Shown here piece by piece: positions 27,824-35,908 of a DNA stretch of 64,000 nucleotides. A program made the position numbers and the translations under genes. The DNA is from Promethearchaeota archaeon (GTDB lineage: Archaea > Asgardarchaeota > Lokiarchaeia > Sigyniarchaeales > SOKP01): the NCBI GenBank assembly GCA_019058245.1, contig JAHPZJ010000013.1:406289-470288 (forward strand). The letters run 5' to 3'. The first letter of the stretch is position 1. The number at the start of each line of letters is the position of its first letter. The notes beneath the pieces were generated by a model that saw only the letters and a list, made by a program, of their open reading frames with translations, was not told where the DNA came from and made no database searches.

Positions 27824-28114
27824 TTAAACGCCCCCTTTTGTATAATATATTAGTTTATTTTTATTTTTAAAATCTTTTATACCAATACTGGAATAATAAG
27901 TTCCTTGAGCATATACTGGTTCTTGAGATTTTGCATAAAAGATTAACATTATATTCCAAAAAACAAGTGCAAAAACCGAGAGAATTACAATCATTATTAA
28001 AACAATTACCAATGAATGTCGATTTTTAAAAAAAAGAGTTCTATTGATTTCTTTGTGTGATAATCCTAATTCTTTTCCAATCTTATACAATTGAACAATA
28101 TCTTTCAAAACCAA
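27824..28114 (-). CDS. Small single-span membrane protein, tandem family member 3
   Basis: 96 residues from a TTG start with GAGGG upstream. The layout is the same as members 1 and 2: VQLYKIGKELGLSHKEINRT, membrane span around SLVIVLIMIVILSVFALVFW, then EPVYAQGTYYSSIGIKDF and a longer C-terminus ending TKGGV. It is the most divergent copy and stands next to the radical SAM/SPASM gene, 19 bases after it. Positions kept in all three copies (KIGKELGLS-KEI, Y-Y-A-GT-YSSI-KDF) mark the parts likely to matter. Confidence 0.7.
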   Translation of the reverse strand: MVLKDIVQLYKIGKELGLSHKEINRTLFFKNRHSLVIVLIMIVILSVFALVFWNIMLIFYAKSQEPVYAQGTYYSSIGIKDFKNKNKLIYYTKGGV

Positions 28115-28133
28115 ATTATTCCCTCTAATTATT

Positions 28134-29258
28134 TCATTTCAATAAAAGTTTTTGATATAGGTATTTATAATTTGAAATTTTAGAATCAATCTTCCACCTA
28201 AATGGGAAAGATTTATTTTTAAATAATTCATTCTCAATTGCTCTTAAACAATATGGATTATCAGAACTATTTAAAGCTAACCTTGTACCTAAACATCCAG
28301 CTTTACATTTTTTAAACATCTTACATGTAGCACAATAATTTTTTAAGTCTATTTTTTCAGAATATTGAGCATATTTCAAATCAAATCTATAATTTATGAT
28401 ATTTGAAAGTGTAGTGGTTCTAATATTACCTTCAATAAAATCATCAGGTAAAGTTAAACACCCCTTAATATTACCATTGCTTTGAATTCCTAAAACAGAT
28501 TTACCTGCTTGACAACCAATCCATGGTTCCAATCCTAATTCTGGTAAAAAATTTGAAAAATATCCAAAACAATGAGCACCTATTAGGGGCAATTCTTTTA
28601 TTGAATACTTTTGAAGGCTTGATGCGATAAACATAGCTACTCCATAAAATTCTTTTCGAGAAATCACCAAATCTCTTGGAAATCTTCCAATCGGTATGGC
28701 TATTTGGATTTGCCAGGCAATTTTTCTATTAATTAATAAAGCACGAATTAGTTTCAATTCCTTAAAGTTGAGTTTACTAACTGTAGTTATAACACTAACC
28801 GGGATGTTTTCTTTTTGGAGTAGTTTTATTGATTCTAATACCTTATAATATGCTCCTTTAATCCCCCTTATATAGTCATGTGTTTCAGGAATTGCGCCAT
28901 CTAAACTCAAAGAAACACATTCTGGTTGTAATTCTTTTAGCTTAGTAAGGTGATTTTTTATCACTAAACCATTAGAAACAATAGTAAGTTTCATTTTTTG
29001 TTTTTTAATTTCTTGTGCGACTTCATACCAATCATCTCTTAAGAATGGTTCACCACCCATTAATGCAATCCCATCATATCCACAAGATCTTAAATCATTG
29101 ACTAATAATAATGCTTCTTCTGTACTGAGTTCATTAGAGCGAATTTTGCCGGCTGATGAGCCACAATGAATACATTTACTATTGCATTTTAATGTAAATT
29201 CCCATACAGCACATTTATGTTTGAAGAAATTGGATAATTGATAATGTAAATTTGACAT
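28134..29258 (-). CDS. Radical SAM/SPASM domain protein
   Basis: 374 residues. CNSKCIHC (Cys25, 29, 32) is the radical SAM cluster motif and ALMGGEPFLRDDW the SAM-binding GGEP segment. The C-terminal SPASM region carries the auxiliary-cluster cysteines (IGCQAGKSVLGIQSNGNIKG with the following CL, then YCATCKMFKKCKAGC). SPASM proteins commonly modify peptides (sactipeptides, PQQ, mycofactocin) or activate enzymes. Here it leads an operon whose next three genes encode near-identical small membrane peptides, which makes peptide modification an attractive but untested guess. Start at ATG 29258. Confidence 0.87.
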   Translation of the reverse strand: MSNLHYQLSNFFKHKCAVWEFTLKCNSKCIHCGSSAGKIRSNELSTEEALLLVNDLRSCGYDGIALMGGEPFLRDDWYEVAQEIKKQKMKLTIVSNGLVIKNHLTKLKELQPECVSLSLDGAIPETHDYIRGIKGAYYKVLESIKLLQKENIPVSVITTVSKLNFKELKLIRALLINRKIAWQIQIAIPIGRFPRDLVISRKEFYGVAMFIASSLQKYSIKELPLIGAHCFGYFSNFLPELGLEPWIGCQAGKSVLGIQSNGNIKGCLTLPDDFIEGNIRTTTLSNIINYRFDLKYAQYSEKIDLKNYCATCKMFKKCKAGCLGTRLALNSSDNPYCLRAIENELFKNKSFPFRWKIDSKISNYKYLYQKLLLK

Positions 29259-29439
29259 GAGTTTTTGGATTCCGTATTCATGCTATTTTTTATCTTATAT
29301 TAGTAAATAATCCAAATTGTAGTTTTATATTTTTTTATTAATTTTATTCTAATTTAAATCCTATTAAGTTGATTTTAGTAACGATTATTCTATTAAAAAA
29401 ACTTTAAGGTCCACTTATCGAACATTTCATTTCTTTTTT

Positions 29440-30561
29440 TTAAAATAAGATAAAATCACAAGAGGGACATTTCTTTCTATCTCCTTTTATAATTTTACTA
29501 CAATTTGGACAAATTTTTATTGAAGGTTTTTTGTTATTTTGTTCACTTTCGATTTGTGCTCTAATTGATAATGCCATTGGATCAACAGCTTGAATAATCT
29601 TAGGTTTTGTCCTTGCTTCTAACTCATGTAAATAATCTACAATATTTTTCTTTTGAACTTGAGTCTTTTTTGCAATAGAAGGAATTTTTCCTGCTTGTAC
29701 GTCATTCACATAACCACTATCAAGTTTTAGAATGTTAAAGCAATTGTGGCATCTGAACACGTTAGAGATTCCTATATTAGATGTTTTAGCCCATTGAGAC
29801 CAACATACCTTATGAGCAACGGTTTCACAGGAAGGACACCTCACTATACCTTCATTACCTTGCTGAAAGCAAATTGAACAAGTAACTGTTTCGTTTACTA
29901 TTTCAGGTTCATCTGCTAAATTAGTATAAAATGGTTGATTATCAGGTAAGATCATTCTTAATCGTTGCTTGATAAATGAAGGTTCTGATACATATTTTTT
30001 CTCTGAAAGATTAGTTAAAATGGGATTTAACTCTTTAAGTTTAGAAATTTCATGCAAACTCCCATTGCATAATTTTACTAGTCTGATTAATTTAGAATGC
30101 AATTCTGGATTAGGGTCTCCAACTCTTACGATATCAATAAAAAGAGGCATATCTTTTACAACTTTAATTAGTTCTTCTATTGGTGGAAGATATTCTGGAG
30201 GGATATTATAGGCTCCTTTATCTATTAAAATTATTAATCGAAATATTTTTTCTGAAATTTTTTTATATACCTCAATAATAAATGTTATTGCTAAGAATAT
30301 CCCCCCCGCAATATTTGCATTAGTAATGTGTCCAGCCAATGATTTTAATGTATCAAGAATAATATCTGGATTAAATGTAAAATGTTCCAAATAATTTGGT
30401 CCTTCATTTTTAAATACAATAAGATTAAATCGATCAGATGGATCAATACTTTGTTTATTTTTCATAAATTCTGATATTGAATTATAGACCTGACGTAATT
30501 TAATTATATTTGGAGTGAAACCATAAAAAATGAGACAATCTTCGCTTTTTGTGGATTCCAT
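29440..30561 (-). CDS. VWA-like domain plus C4HC3 zinc finger and C-terminal zinc ribbon
   Basis: 373 residues. Residues ~5-195 look like a von Willebrand A fold (EDCLIFYG, DPSDRFNLIVF, NIAGGIFLAITF, FRLIILIDKG) in which the metal-binding DxSxS motif is lost, as in Rpn10 or TFIIH-type VWA domains. Residues 228-274 are a zinc finger with ligands C228, C231, C242, C245, H250, C253, C271, C274: order C4HC3 with PHD/RING-CH-like spacing. A C-terminal ribbon uses C351, C354, C365, C368. Asgard archaea are known to encode ubiquitin-system parts including RING proteins, so an E3-like or transcription/repair adaptor role is possible. No E1, E2 or ubiquitin gene is in the window. Tandem paralogue of the gene at 30790-31866. 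Confidence 0.75.
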   Translation of the reverse strand: MESTKSEDCLIFYGFTPNIIKLRQVYNSISEFMKNKQSIDPSDRFNLIVFKNEGPNYLEHFTFNPDIILDTLKSLAGHITNANIAGGIFLAITFIIEVYKKISEKIFRLIILIDKGAYNIPPEYLPPIEELIKVVKDMPLFIDIVRVGDPNPELHSKLIRLVKLCNGSLHEISKLKELNPILTNLSEKKYVSEPSFIKQRLRMILPDNQPFYTNLADEPEIVNETVTCSICFQQGNEGIVRCPSCETVAHKVCWSQWAKTSNIGISNVFRCHNCFNILKLDSGYVNDVQAGKIPSIAKKTQVQKKNIVDYLHELEARTKPKIIQAVDPMALSIRAQIESEQNNKKPSIKICPNCSKIIKGDRKKCPSCDFILF

Positions 30562-30789
30562 TTTAGAATTAAAGATTTAAATAACAAATAAATATTGAAA
30601 TACTTAATACAAAAATCGTACAGGAATAATAAGTATATTATTGTTAATAACATTAAAGATTTAGGCAAAAATAATAAAAACTTTTAAAACAGCACTAACT
30701 AATAATATCTTTTAAATAATTGAAAAAAAAATTTGGAGTATTTCCATTTTCCTCCCATTTAAATATAACTATAATCAAATAAACAATAA

Positions 30790-31866
30790 TTAACGTTTTT
30801 TTTTCTTACTTTTCTTTTTTGAACTTTCAGGCTCTTCTTTCTTCGTTTCAATCATTGCCCTTACATCAGATGCGAATGGATCTTCAGTTTGTATGACTTG
30901 TGGTGTGCTCTGAGCTTCAATTTCTCGTAAATAATCAACTATATCTTTCTTTTTCATCTTATTTAATTCAGCAATTGTGGGAATTTTACCTGCTTGTACA
31001 TCATTAATATAATTCTTATCTAATTTTAAGATATTAAAACAATTGTGACAACGATATACATGTGGAATTCCAATATGAGAGGTTTGTGCCCATTGTGCCC
31101 AACATACTTCATGGGCAACTGTTTGACATGATGGACATCTTATGAGCCCTTCATTACCCTGTTGAAAGCAAATTGAACAAGTTGAAATATCAGTAACTCT
31201 CTCAGGTTCATCAGCTAAATTTATATAAAACATTTGATTTTCCTCTGGTATCCTACGAATTTCTTGCTTGCTAAACGCGGGTTGTATAATTTTTTTTTTA
31301 TATGAAAGTTCCATTAGTAGAGGATCTAACTCATCAATACTACTAATCTCATAGAATTCTCCTTTAGTTAAATTCACTAATTTATTCAACCTATTACGCT
31401 CTTCATAATCTGGTTGCCCTATATATATAACATCAATAAAAAACGGCATATCTTTAACTTTATTAATTAATTCTTCTAAAGCAGGAAGGTATTGGGATGG
31501 AATTGCATATGCACCATCATCTACTATGATTAAAAGACGAAAGATCTTCTCTGAGATTTTTTTATATACTTCTATTATAAATGTAGTTGCTACGAATACA
31601 CCACCAGCGATACTTGCTCTGGAAATATTTTTTTCTACTGATTTTAGCATTGATAAAACTAGGTTTGTGTCAAAAGCAAAATGATCCAAATAATTTGGAC
31701 CATCAGGAAGAAATAAAATCAAATTAAACCTGTCTGAAGGATCATTAGCTTGCTTTATTTTCATAAACTCTGAAATTGAATTATAAAGGTCTTTGAATTT
31801 TGTTAATTCTGGAGTTAATCCATAAAAAATCAAGCAATCTTCACTCTTGGAGACTTTAAGAGTCAT
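30790..31866 (-). CDS. VWA-like domain plus C4HC3 zinc finger protein, paralogue
   Basis: 358 residues, alike in order and sequence to the downstream copy: VWA-like part (EDCLIFYGLTP, DPSDRFNLILF, ASIAGGVFVATTF, LLIIVDDGAY) and C4HC3 finger (CSICFQQGNEGLIRCPSC, then H and C, and CHNC). A shared linker (NDVQAGKIPTIAELNKMKKK) follows the finger in both. This copy lacks the C-terminal zinc ribbon and ends instead in a lysine run (SSKKKSKKKKR), which suggests nucleic-acid or acidic-partner binding. The genes are 228 bases apart with A+T-rich sequence between, so each may have its own promoter. It is divergent from the fwd operon. Confidence 0.75.
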   Translation of the reverse strand: MTLKVSKSEDCLIFYGLTPELTKFKDLYNSISEFMKIKQANDPSDRFNLILFLPDGPNYLDHFAFDTNLVLSMLKSVEKNISRASIAGGVFVATTFIIEVYKKISEKIFRLLIIVDDGAYAIPSQYLPALEELINKVKDMPFFIDVIYIGQPDYEERNRLNKLVNLTKGEFYEISSIDELDPLLMELSYKKKIIQPAFSKQEIRRIPEENQMFYINLADEPERVTDISTCSICFQQGNEGLIRCPSCQTVAHEVCWAQWAQTSHIGIPHVYRCHNCFNILKLDKNYINDVQAGKIPTIAELNKMKKKDIVDYLREIEAQSTPQVIQTEDPFASDVRAMIETKKEEPESSKKKSKKKKR

Positions 31867-32183
31867 AAATAAAAAATTATAAATTTGATTATTTTTGAAA
31901 TAAAATCCTTAGTTAATATAAATTTCGTGGGAAAATTAATAAGTTTAAGGAAAATAATACTCTATTCTAGAAAGCGTTAATCTATTTTATATCTTAATTC
32001 CTTTACATCATTTTAACTTTACATTTCATACAACAAATTTTTTATAAAAAAATACTTTTTACCTATTAAGTTAATTATAAAACTTAAAATAAAGACGGAT
32101 ATTTTTAAACCATTACTAATCTACAATTATCATACGCTAATGTAAGTGTTATTATCTGTCTCATTGCTAAATGAGGTAAAAAT
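31867..32183. other. Divergent intergenic region before the fwd operon
   Basis: 317 bases without a gene. GATATTTTTAAACC around 32098-32111 is a TATA-like element about 75 bases before fwdG, and GAGGT lies just before the fwdG ATG. A+T-rich stretches near 31870-31900 could serve the VWA gene on the other strand. No repeat or hairpin stands out. Confidence 0.4.
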
Positions 32184-32441
32184 ATGCAAATATACCGTTT
32201 AAAAATAAACAAGAATATCTGTATTGGATGTAATGACTGTGTCGTAAGCTGTCCCTTAAATTTCCAACAGTTAAAGGATAAAGGGTATTTAAATCCAGAA
32301 AATGCAGTGCTTTTAGTAAGAAATGGAGTGGCTTATGATATTTACGATGAAAGCAGAGATATAAATTGTGATGGATGTGGTGTATGTCTTAAAAACTGTC
32401 CTGTTTCTGCTATTGAATTACAATTAATTGAAGTTAAATGA
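32184..32441 (+). CDS. fwdG: Formylmethanofuran dehydrogenase ferredoxin subunit G
   Basis: 85 residues with two 4Fe-4S motifs, CIGCNDCVVSCPLNF near the N-terminus and CDGCGVCLKNCPVSAIE near the C-terminus, separated by ~35 residues. First gene of fwdGFDBC. FwdG carries electrons from reduced ferredoxin or a partner into the W/Mo subunit. GAGGT sits 6 bases before the ATG. Assignment as FwdG rests on operon position and size; alone it would be a generic two-cluster ferredoxin. Confidence 0.82.
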   Translation: MQIYRLKINKNICIGCNDCVVSCPLNFQQLKDKGYLNPENAVLLVRNGVAYDIYDESRDINCDGCGVCLKNCPVSAIELQLIEVK

Positions 32442-32451
32442 GGTATGAAAA

Positions 32452-33189
32452 ATGTCATTTCCTAAAATTTCAAGATCAATTAGTAAAGAACTTGAACATG
32501 TGAAAGTTCAATTTCTTACTGAAAGTATAGAACTTCTTTTGGATCGAACTAAATGTGTTGGGTGTGGTACTTGTGCTAGAGTTTGTCCAAAAGAGGCAAT
32601 TTCACGTGGTCCAGTAGCTGCTGCTCGTCGATTTCCTAATATGGAAGATATTATTCCAGAAATCTATGACCCGAAAAAGTGTGTTTTTTGTGGTACATGT
32701 GTTGTAATGTGCCCTTTTAGTGCTTTAAAGCTAAAAAAAGATGGGGAACTAATAGAATTAAACGATATACAAATTGTTAAAGAAAAAGTTGTCCCAAAAT
32801 TAGAATTTGAAGCTAAAAAGATAAAGGATATTGCAGGAATAGAAAGAATAGTCAAACCCTATGCTGACGGTGAAATAAGCATTGTTGATGAGGAATGTGC
32901 TGGTGGATGTGAAGCTTGTGCAGATGTATGCCCCAGTGGAGCTATAACTGTTCCTGAAAAATCGGATAAAGGATGGGAGACTGTTCCTAATGTTGTTGTT
33001 GATCCTGAAAAATGCATATTTTGTGGATCTTGTGATAATGCTTGTCCAACTGGAGCTATCAAATTAAAAATAACTGATATTAAAACTTCAGGTGAATTTA
33101 GTGAAATGTTTTGGGTACCACTTTTAGAAAGAATAAAAACACTAAGGTGGAGTGAAAAAAAGGAGGAAAAAACTGATGAGAATAAATAA
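32452..33189 (+). CDS. fwdF: Formylmethanofuran dehydrogenase polyferredoxin subunit F
   Basis: 245 residues with four 4Fe-4S motifs: CVGCGTCARVCP, CVFCGTCVVMCP, CAGGCEACADVCP and CIFCGSCDNACP. The third has CX3C instead of CX2C at its start. Methanogen FwdF usually carries eight clusters in about 350 residues, so this is the half-length form. It wires electrons between FwdG and FwdB. It starts 10 bases after fwdG and overlaps fwdD by 14 bases. The AGGAGG inside its 3' end is the ribosome site for fwdD. Confidence 0.86.
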   Translation: MSFPKISRSISKELEHVKVQFLTESIELLLDRTKCVGCGTCARVCPKEAISRGPVAAARRFPNMEDIIPEIYDPKKCVFCGTCVVMCPFSALKLKKDGELIELNDIQIVKEKVVPKLEFEAKKIKDIAGIERIVKPYADGEISIVDEECAGGCEACADVCPSGAITVPEKSDKGWETVPNVVVDPEKCIFCGSCDNACPTGAIKLKITDIKTSGEFSEMFWVPLLERIKTLRWSEKKEEKTDENK

Positions 33190-33571
33190 TTTAATTTTAA
33201 TAACTTGCCGGACAATTAATCAAGGCGTAGCACTTGAAGGAGGAAAAAATACAATTGAGAATGTTAGAGCTGCTGGTATTTGTGCCTTTGATAAAGAGGA
33301 TTTCAAAAAATTAGACTGTCCTGTTGGAACACCTGTTAAAGTAATTACAGAACACGGAGAAGTTGTAGTATATTCAACAATTTCAGAAGAAGGTCCCCAT
33401 CCAGGAATTATTTTCATACCGATGGGACCATGGGCAAATCAAGTTGTAAATCCGGATTCTCAATCATGTGGTACACCTACGTATAAAGGGATGAAAGCAA
33501 GCGTAGAACCTTTACCAAATGGAAAAGTGTTAAATGCCGTAAATTTAATCAAACTCTTAAAGGTGGCATAA
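33176..33571 (+). CDS. fwdD: Formylmethanofuran dehydrogenase subunit D
   Basis: 131 residues from the ATG at 33176, which follows AGGAGG by 9 bases; a GTG eight codons upstream is in frame, but that stretch contains the Shine-Dalgarno itself. The protein is a molybdopterin-dinucleotide-binding beta-barrel (LITCRTINQGVALEGGKNT, CPVGTPVKVITEHGEVVVYS, IIFIPMGPWANQVVNPDSQS, GTPTYKGMKASVEP), the segment that is the C-terminal domain of formate dehydrogenases but is a separate subunit in Fwd. It completes the metal-cofactor pocket with FwdB. Confidence 0.9.
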   Translation: MRINNLILITCRTINQGVALEGGKNTIENVRAAGICAFDKEDFKKLDCPVGTPVKVITEHGEVVVYSTISEEGPHPGIIFIPMGPWANQVVNPDSQSCGTPTYKGMKASVEPLPNGKVLNAVNLIKLLKVA

Positions 33572-33573
33572 AT

Positions 33574-34902
33574 ATGGCCGATAAGAATATAAGAACTGTA
33601 ACAGATGTAATTTGTCCTTTTTGTGGGACTCTCTGTGATGATTTGGAAGTAGATATTGATAATAAAGAAGAAAAAATAGTAGAAGTAAGAAATGGTTGTC
33701 AAATCGGAACTAAAAAATATTTTTCTTCTAATCCAAGTGTACATCGGTATGATAAACCACTTATTAAAGATAATGGATCTTATAAAGCAATATCATGGGA
33801 TGAAGCCATAGATAAGGCAGCAGATATATTAATAAAAGCTAAAAGACCCTTACTATATGGATTCTCAAGTACAGAATGTGACGCTCAAGGAAAAGGAGTA
33901 GAATTAGCTGAACTATTAGGGGGAATTTTAGACAATACAGCATCAGTTTGTCATGGTCCCTCCTTACTTGCGATTCAAGATGTTGGAGCTCCAACTTCTA
34001 CTTTAGGGGAATACAAAAATCGAGCGGATTTAGTAGTCTTTTGGGGAAGTAATCCTGTTCATGCTCATCCAAGACATCTTGGAAGATATAGTGATTTTAT
34101 ACGTGGATATTTTAGAAAAGACGGCTCAAATGACAGGTTTATTGTAGTTGTAGATCCAAGAAATACTCATACAGCTCAACTTGCAGATATGTATATACAA
34201 TTAAATCCTAGTGAAGACTATGAACTGATAAATGCAATTAGGGCAATGTTAAGAGGGGTTGAATTAGAGGGGGATGAAATCTCAGGAGTTCCAAAAAAGA
34301 TAATTATAGAATTAGTAAATGCTTTAAAATCTTGTAATTATGGTGTAATCTTTTTCGGTATGGGTTTAACTCAAACTTTATCTCATCATAGAAATATAGA
34401 TGCTGCTATTTGTTTAGTGAGGGAATTGAATGATCATACTAAATTTTTATTAACTCCTATGCGTGGACATTATAATGTTGCGGGGGCAAATCAAGTGTTT
34501 ACATGGCAAACGGGATATTCCTATTCAATAGATTTTTCTAGAGGCTATCCTCGGTATAATCCTGGAGAATTTTCTTCTGTTGATTTATTAATGAGGGATG
34601 AGATTGATGCTTCTTTGATTGTAGCTTCTGATCCTGCCAGTAATTTTCCAGCGGCAGCCGTGAAAAATATGTTTAAATACCCTTTGATTTCTATCGAGCC
34701 CCATCATACGCCCACTTCAGTTAATGCGGATATCATACTTCCTCCGGCTATAGCAGGAATAGAATGTGAAGGAACGGCGTATCGTATGGATAGTGTTCCT
34801 TTAAGATTACGAAAAGTTAAGGATGCTCCTGGAGATTGTTTAACAGATAAAGAAATTTTAGAACGATTAGTAGAAGCTGTAAAAAAGAAAAAAGGGGAAT
34901 AA
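33574..34902 (+). CDS. fwdB: Formylmethanofuran dehydrogenase catalytic subunit B (W/Mo)
   Basis: 442 residues. Cluster ligands Cys14, Cys17, Cys21 and Cys42 (CPFCGTLCDD, NGCQIG). Cys126 in NTASVCHGPS is the expected tungsten/molybdenum ligand; it is a normal TGT cysteine codon, not selenocysteine. FwdB reduces CO2 to formate at the bis-pyranopterin metal site; in methanogens the formate then travels to FwdA for attachment to methanofuran. Overlaps nothing; starts 2 bases after fwdD and ends 4 bases before fwdC. VVFWGSNPVHAHPRH is another family landmark. Could alternatively act as a CO2 reductase without methanofuran, since fwdA is not in the operon. Confidence 0.93.
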   Translation: MADKNIRTVTDVICPFCGTLCDDLEVDIDNKEEKIVEVRNGCQIGTKKYFSSNPSVHRYDKPLIKDNGSYKAISWDEAIDKAADILIKAKRPLLYGFSSTECDAQGKGVELAELLGGILDNTASVCHGPSLLAIQDVGAPTSTLGEYKNRADLVVFWGSNPVHAHPRHLGRYSDFIRGYFRKDGSNDRFIVVVDPRNTHTAQLADMYIQLNPSEDYELINAIRAMLRGVELEGDEISGVPKKIIIELVNALKSCNYGVIFFGMGLTQTLSHHRNIDAAICLVRELNDHTKFLLTPMRGHYNVAGANQVFTWQTGYSYSIDFSRGYPRYNPGEFSSVDLLMRDEIDASLIVASDPASNFPAAAVKNMFKYPLISIEPHHTPTSVNADIILPPAIAGIECEGTAYRMDSVPLRLRKVKDAPGDCLTDKEILERLVEAVKKKKGE

Positions 34903-34906
34903 AATA

Positions 34907-35758
34907 ATGGTAGATATCAAATTAAAATTGAAAAAAGCACCAGAATTTCCTTTAGAAGCTGATGTTATAACACCAGATCAATTTGCTGGAAAGTCAGCAG
35001 CACAAATTAAAAAATTAATAGTGTATCATGGGAATGAAGAAAAAACTTTAGGAGAATTCTTTGATGTCACTGGAAATGGAAGTGAAGTTAATGATATTAA
35101 AATTATAATCGATGGAGATCTCTCAAATGTAAAACGTATTGGAGAAAAAATGACTGGTGGCGAAATTATTGTAAATGGGAATGTTGGAATGCATGTAGGG
35201 AGTAAAATGTCGGGAGGAAAAATATTAGTAAATGGAAATGCTGATGATTGGGCTGGTGCTATGTTAAATGGTGGAGAATTAGAAATAACTGGGAATGCTG
35301 GTAATTATGTGGGGGCTGCATACAGAGGATATTGGAAAGGAATGCAAAATGGAGTAATAAAAGTGAAAGGGAAAATCGGAAATGAAGCTTTATCATGGGT
35401 TACTGGATCAAAACCCGGAAATAGATTTCCAACTCTTTTATGTGGCAGTGCTGGTTCATTTTTAGGTGTTCATAGTCACGGAGGCACAATTATAGTAGAA
35501 GGTGATTGTGATAGATGCATTGGAGCAGATCAAGTAAGGGGGACAATTGTTGTCAAAGGTAAGATAAATAGAATTCTTCCTTCCTTTAAAAAAATCGGTG
35601 AAGTAAAAGAAATTGAATTAATGAATGGAGAAAAAATAAAGGGTAATTTTATTGAATATAGCGGAGATCACTCTGTAGAAAAAAATCATTCTAAAATTGA
35701 TAAAAAAACTGGAAATATTTCTAATAGCTCAAACGGTAGATTATATGTAGCCGCTTAA
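34907..35758 (+). CDS. fwdC: Formylmethanofuran dehydrogenase subunit C
   Basis: 283 residues. The middle shows the repeated GG-x-I-x-V-x-G-(N/D) pattern of the right-handed beta-helix shared with the glutamate synthase C-terminal domain (GGEIIVNGNVGMHVGSKMSG, GGKILVNGNADDWAGAMLNG, GGTIIVEGD, RGTIVVKG). FwdC binds FwdA in methanogen complexes. The tail ~245-283 is low complexity (HSVEKNHSKIDKKTGNISNS) and not family-typical. Last gene of the fwdGFDBC operon; no fwdA or fwdE follows. A 150-base A+T-rich gap separates it from fdhD on the same strand. Confidence 0.92.
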   Translation: MVDIKLKLKKAPEFPLEADVITPDQFAGKSAAQIKKLIVYHGNEEKTLGEFFDVTGNGSEVNDIKIIIDGDLSNVKRIGEKMTGGEIIVNGNVGMHVGSKMSGGKILVNGNADDWAGAMLNGGELEITGNAGNYVGAAYRGYWKGMQNGVIKVKGKIGNEALSWVTGSKPGNRFPTLLCGSAGSFLGVHSHGGTIIVEGDCDRCIGADQVRGTIVVKGKINRILPSFKKIGEVKEIELMNGEKIKGNFIEYSGDHSVEKNHSKIDKKTGNISNSSNGRLYVAA

Positions 35759-35908
35759 TTTATCTTTTTATCTTATATATCAAACTTTTTTGACTTATCT
35801 ATCTTTTAATTTTAGGAGAATTATTTTCTTACTTCATTTTATTTATAGAAAACATTAAATATTATTTAAAAAAATAAAATTCAATTTAATTAGTTTATAT
35901 TTTTAACT

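Noticed and set aside
33152..33175. Upstream GTG start for fwdD
   Set aside because: It would place the AGGAGG ribosome site inside the coding part and add a lysine/arginine run absent from the family.
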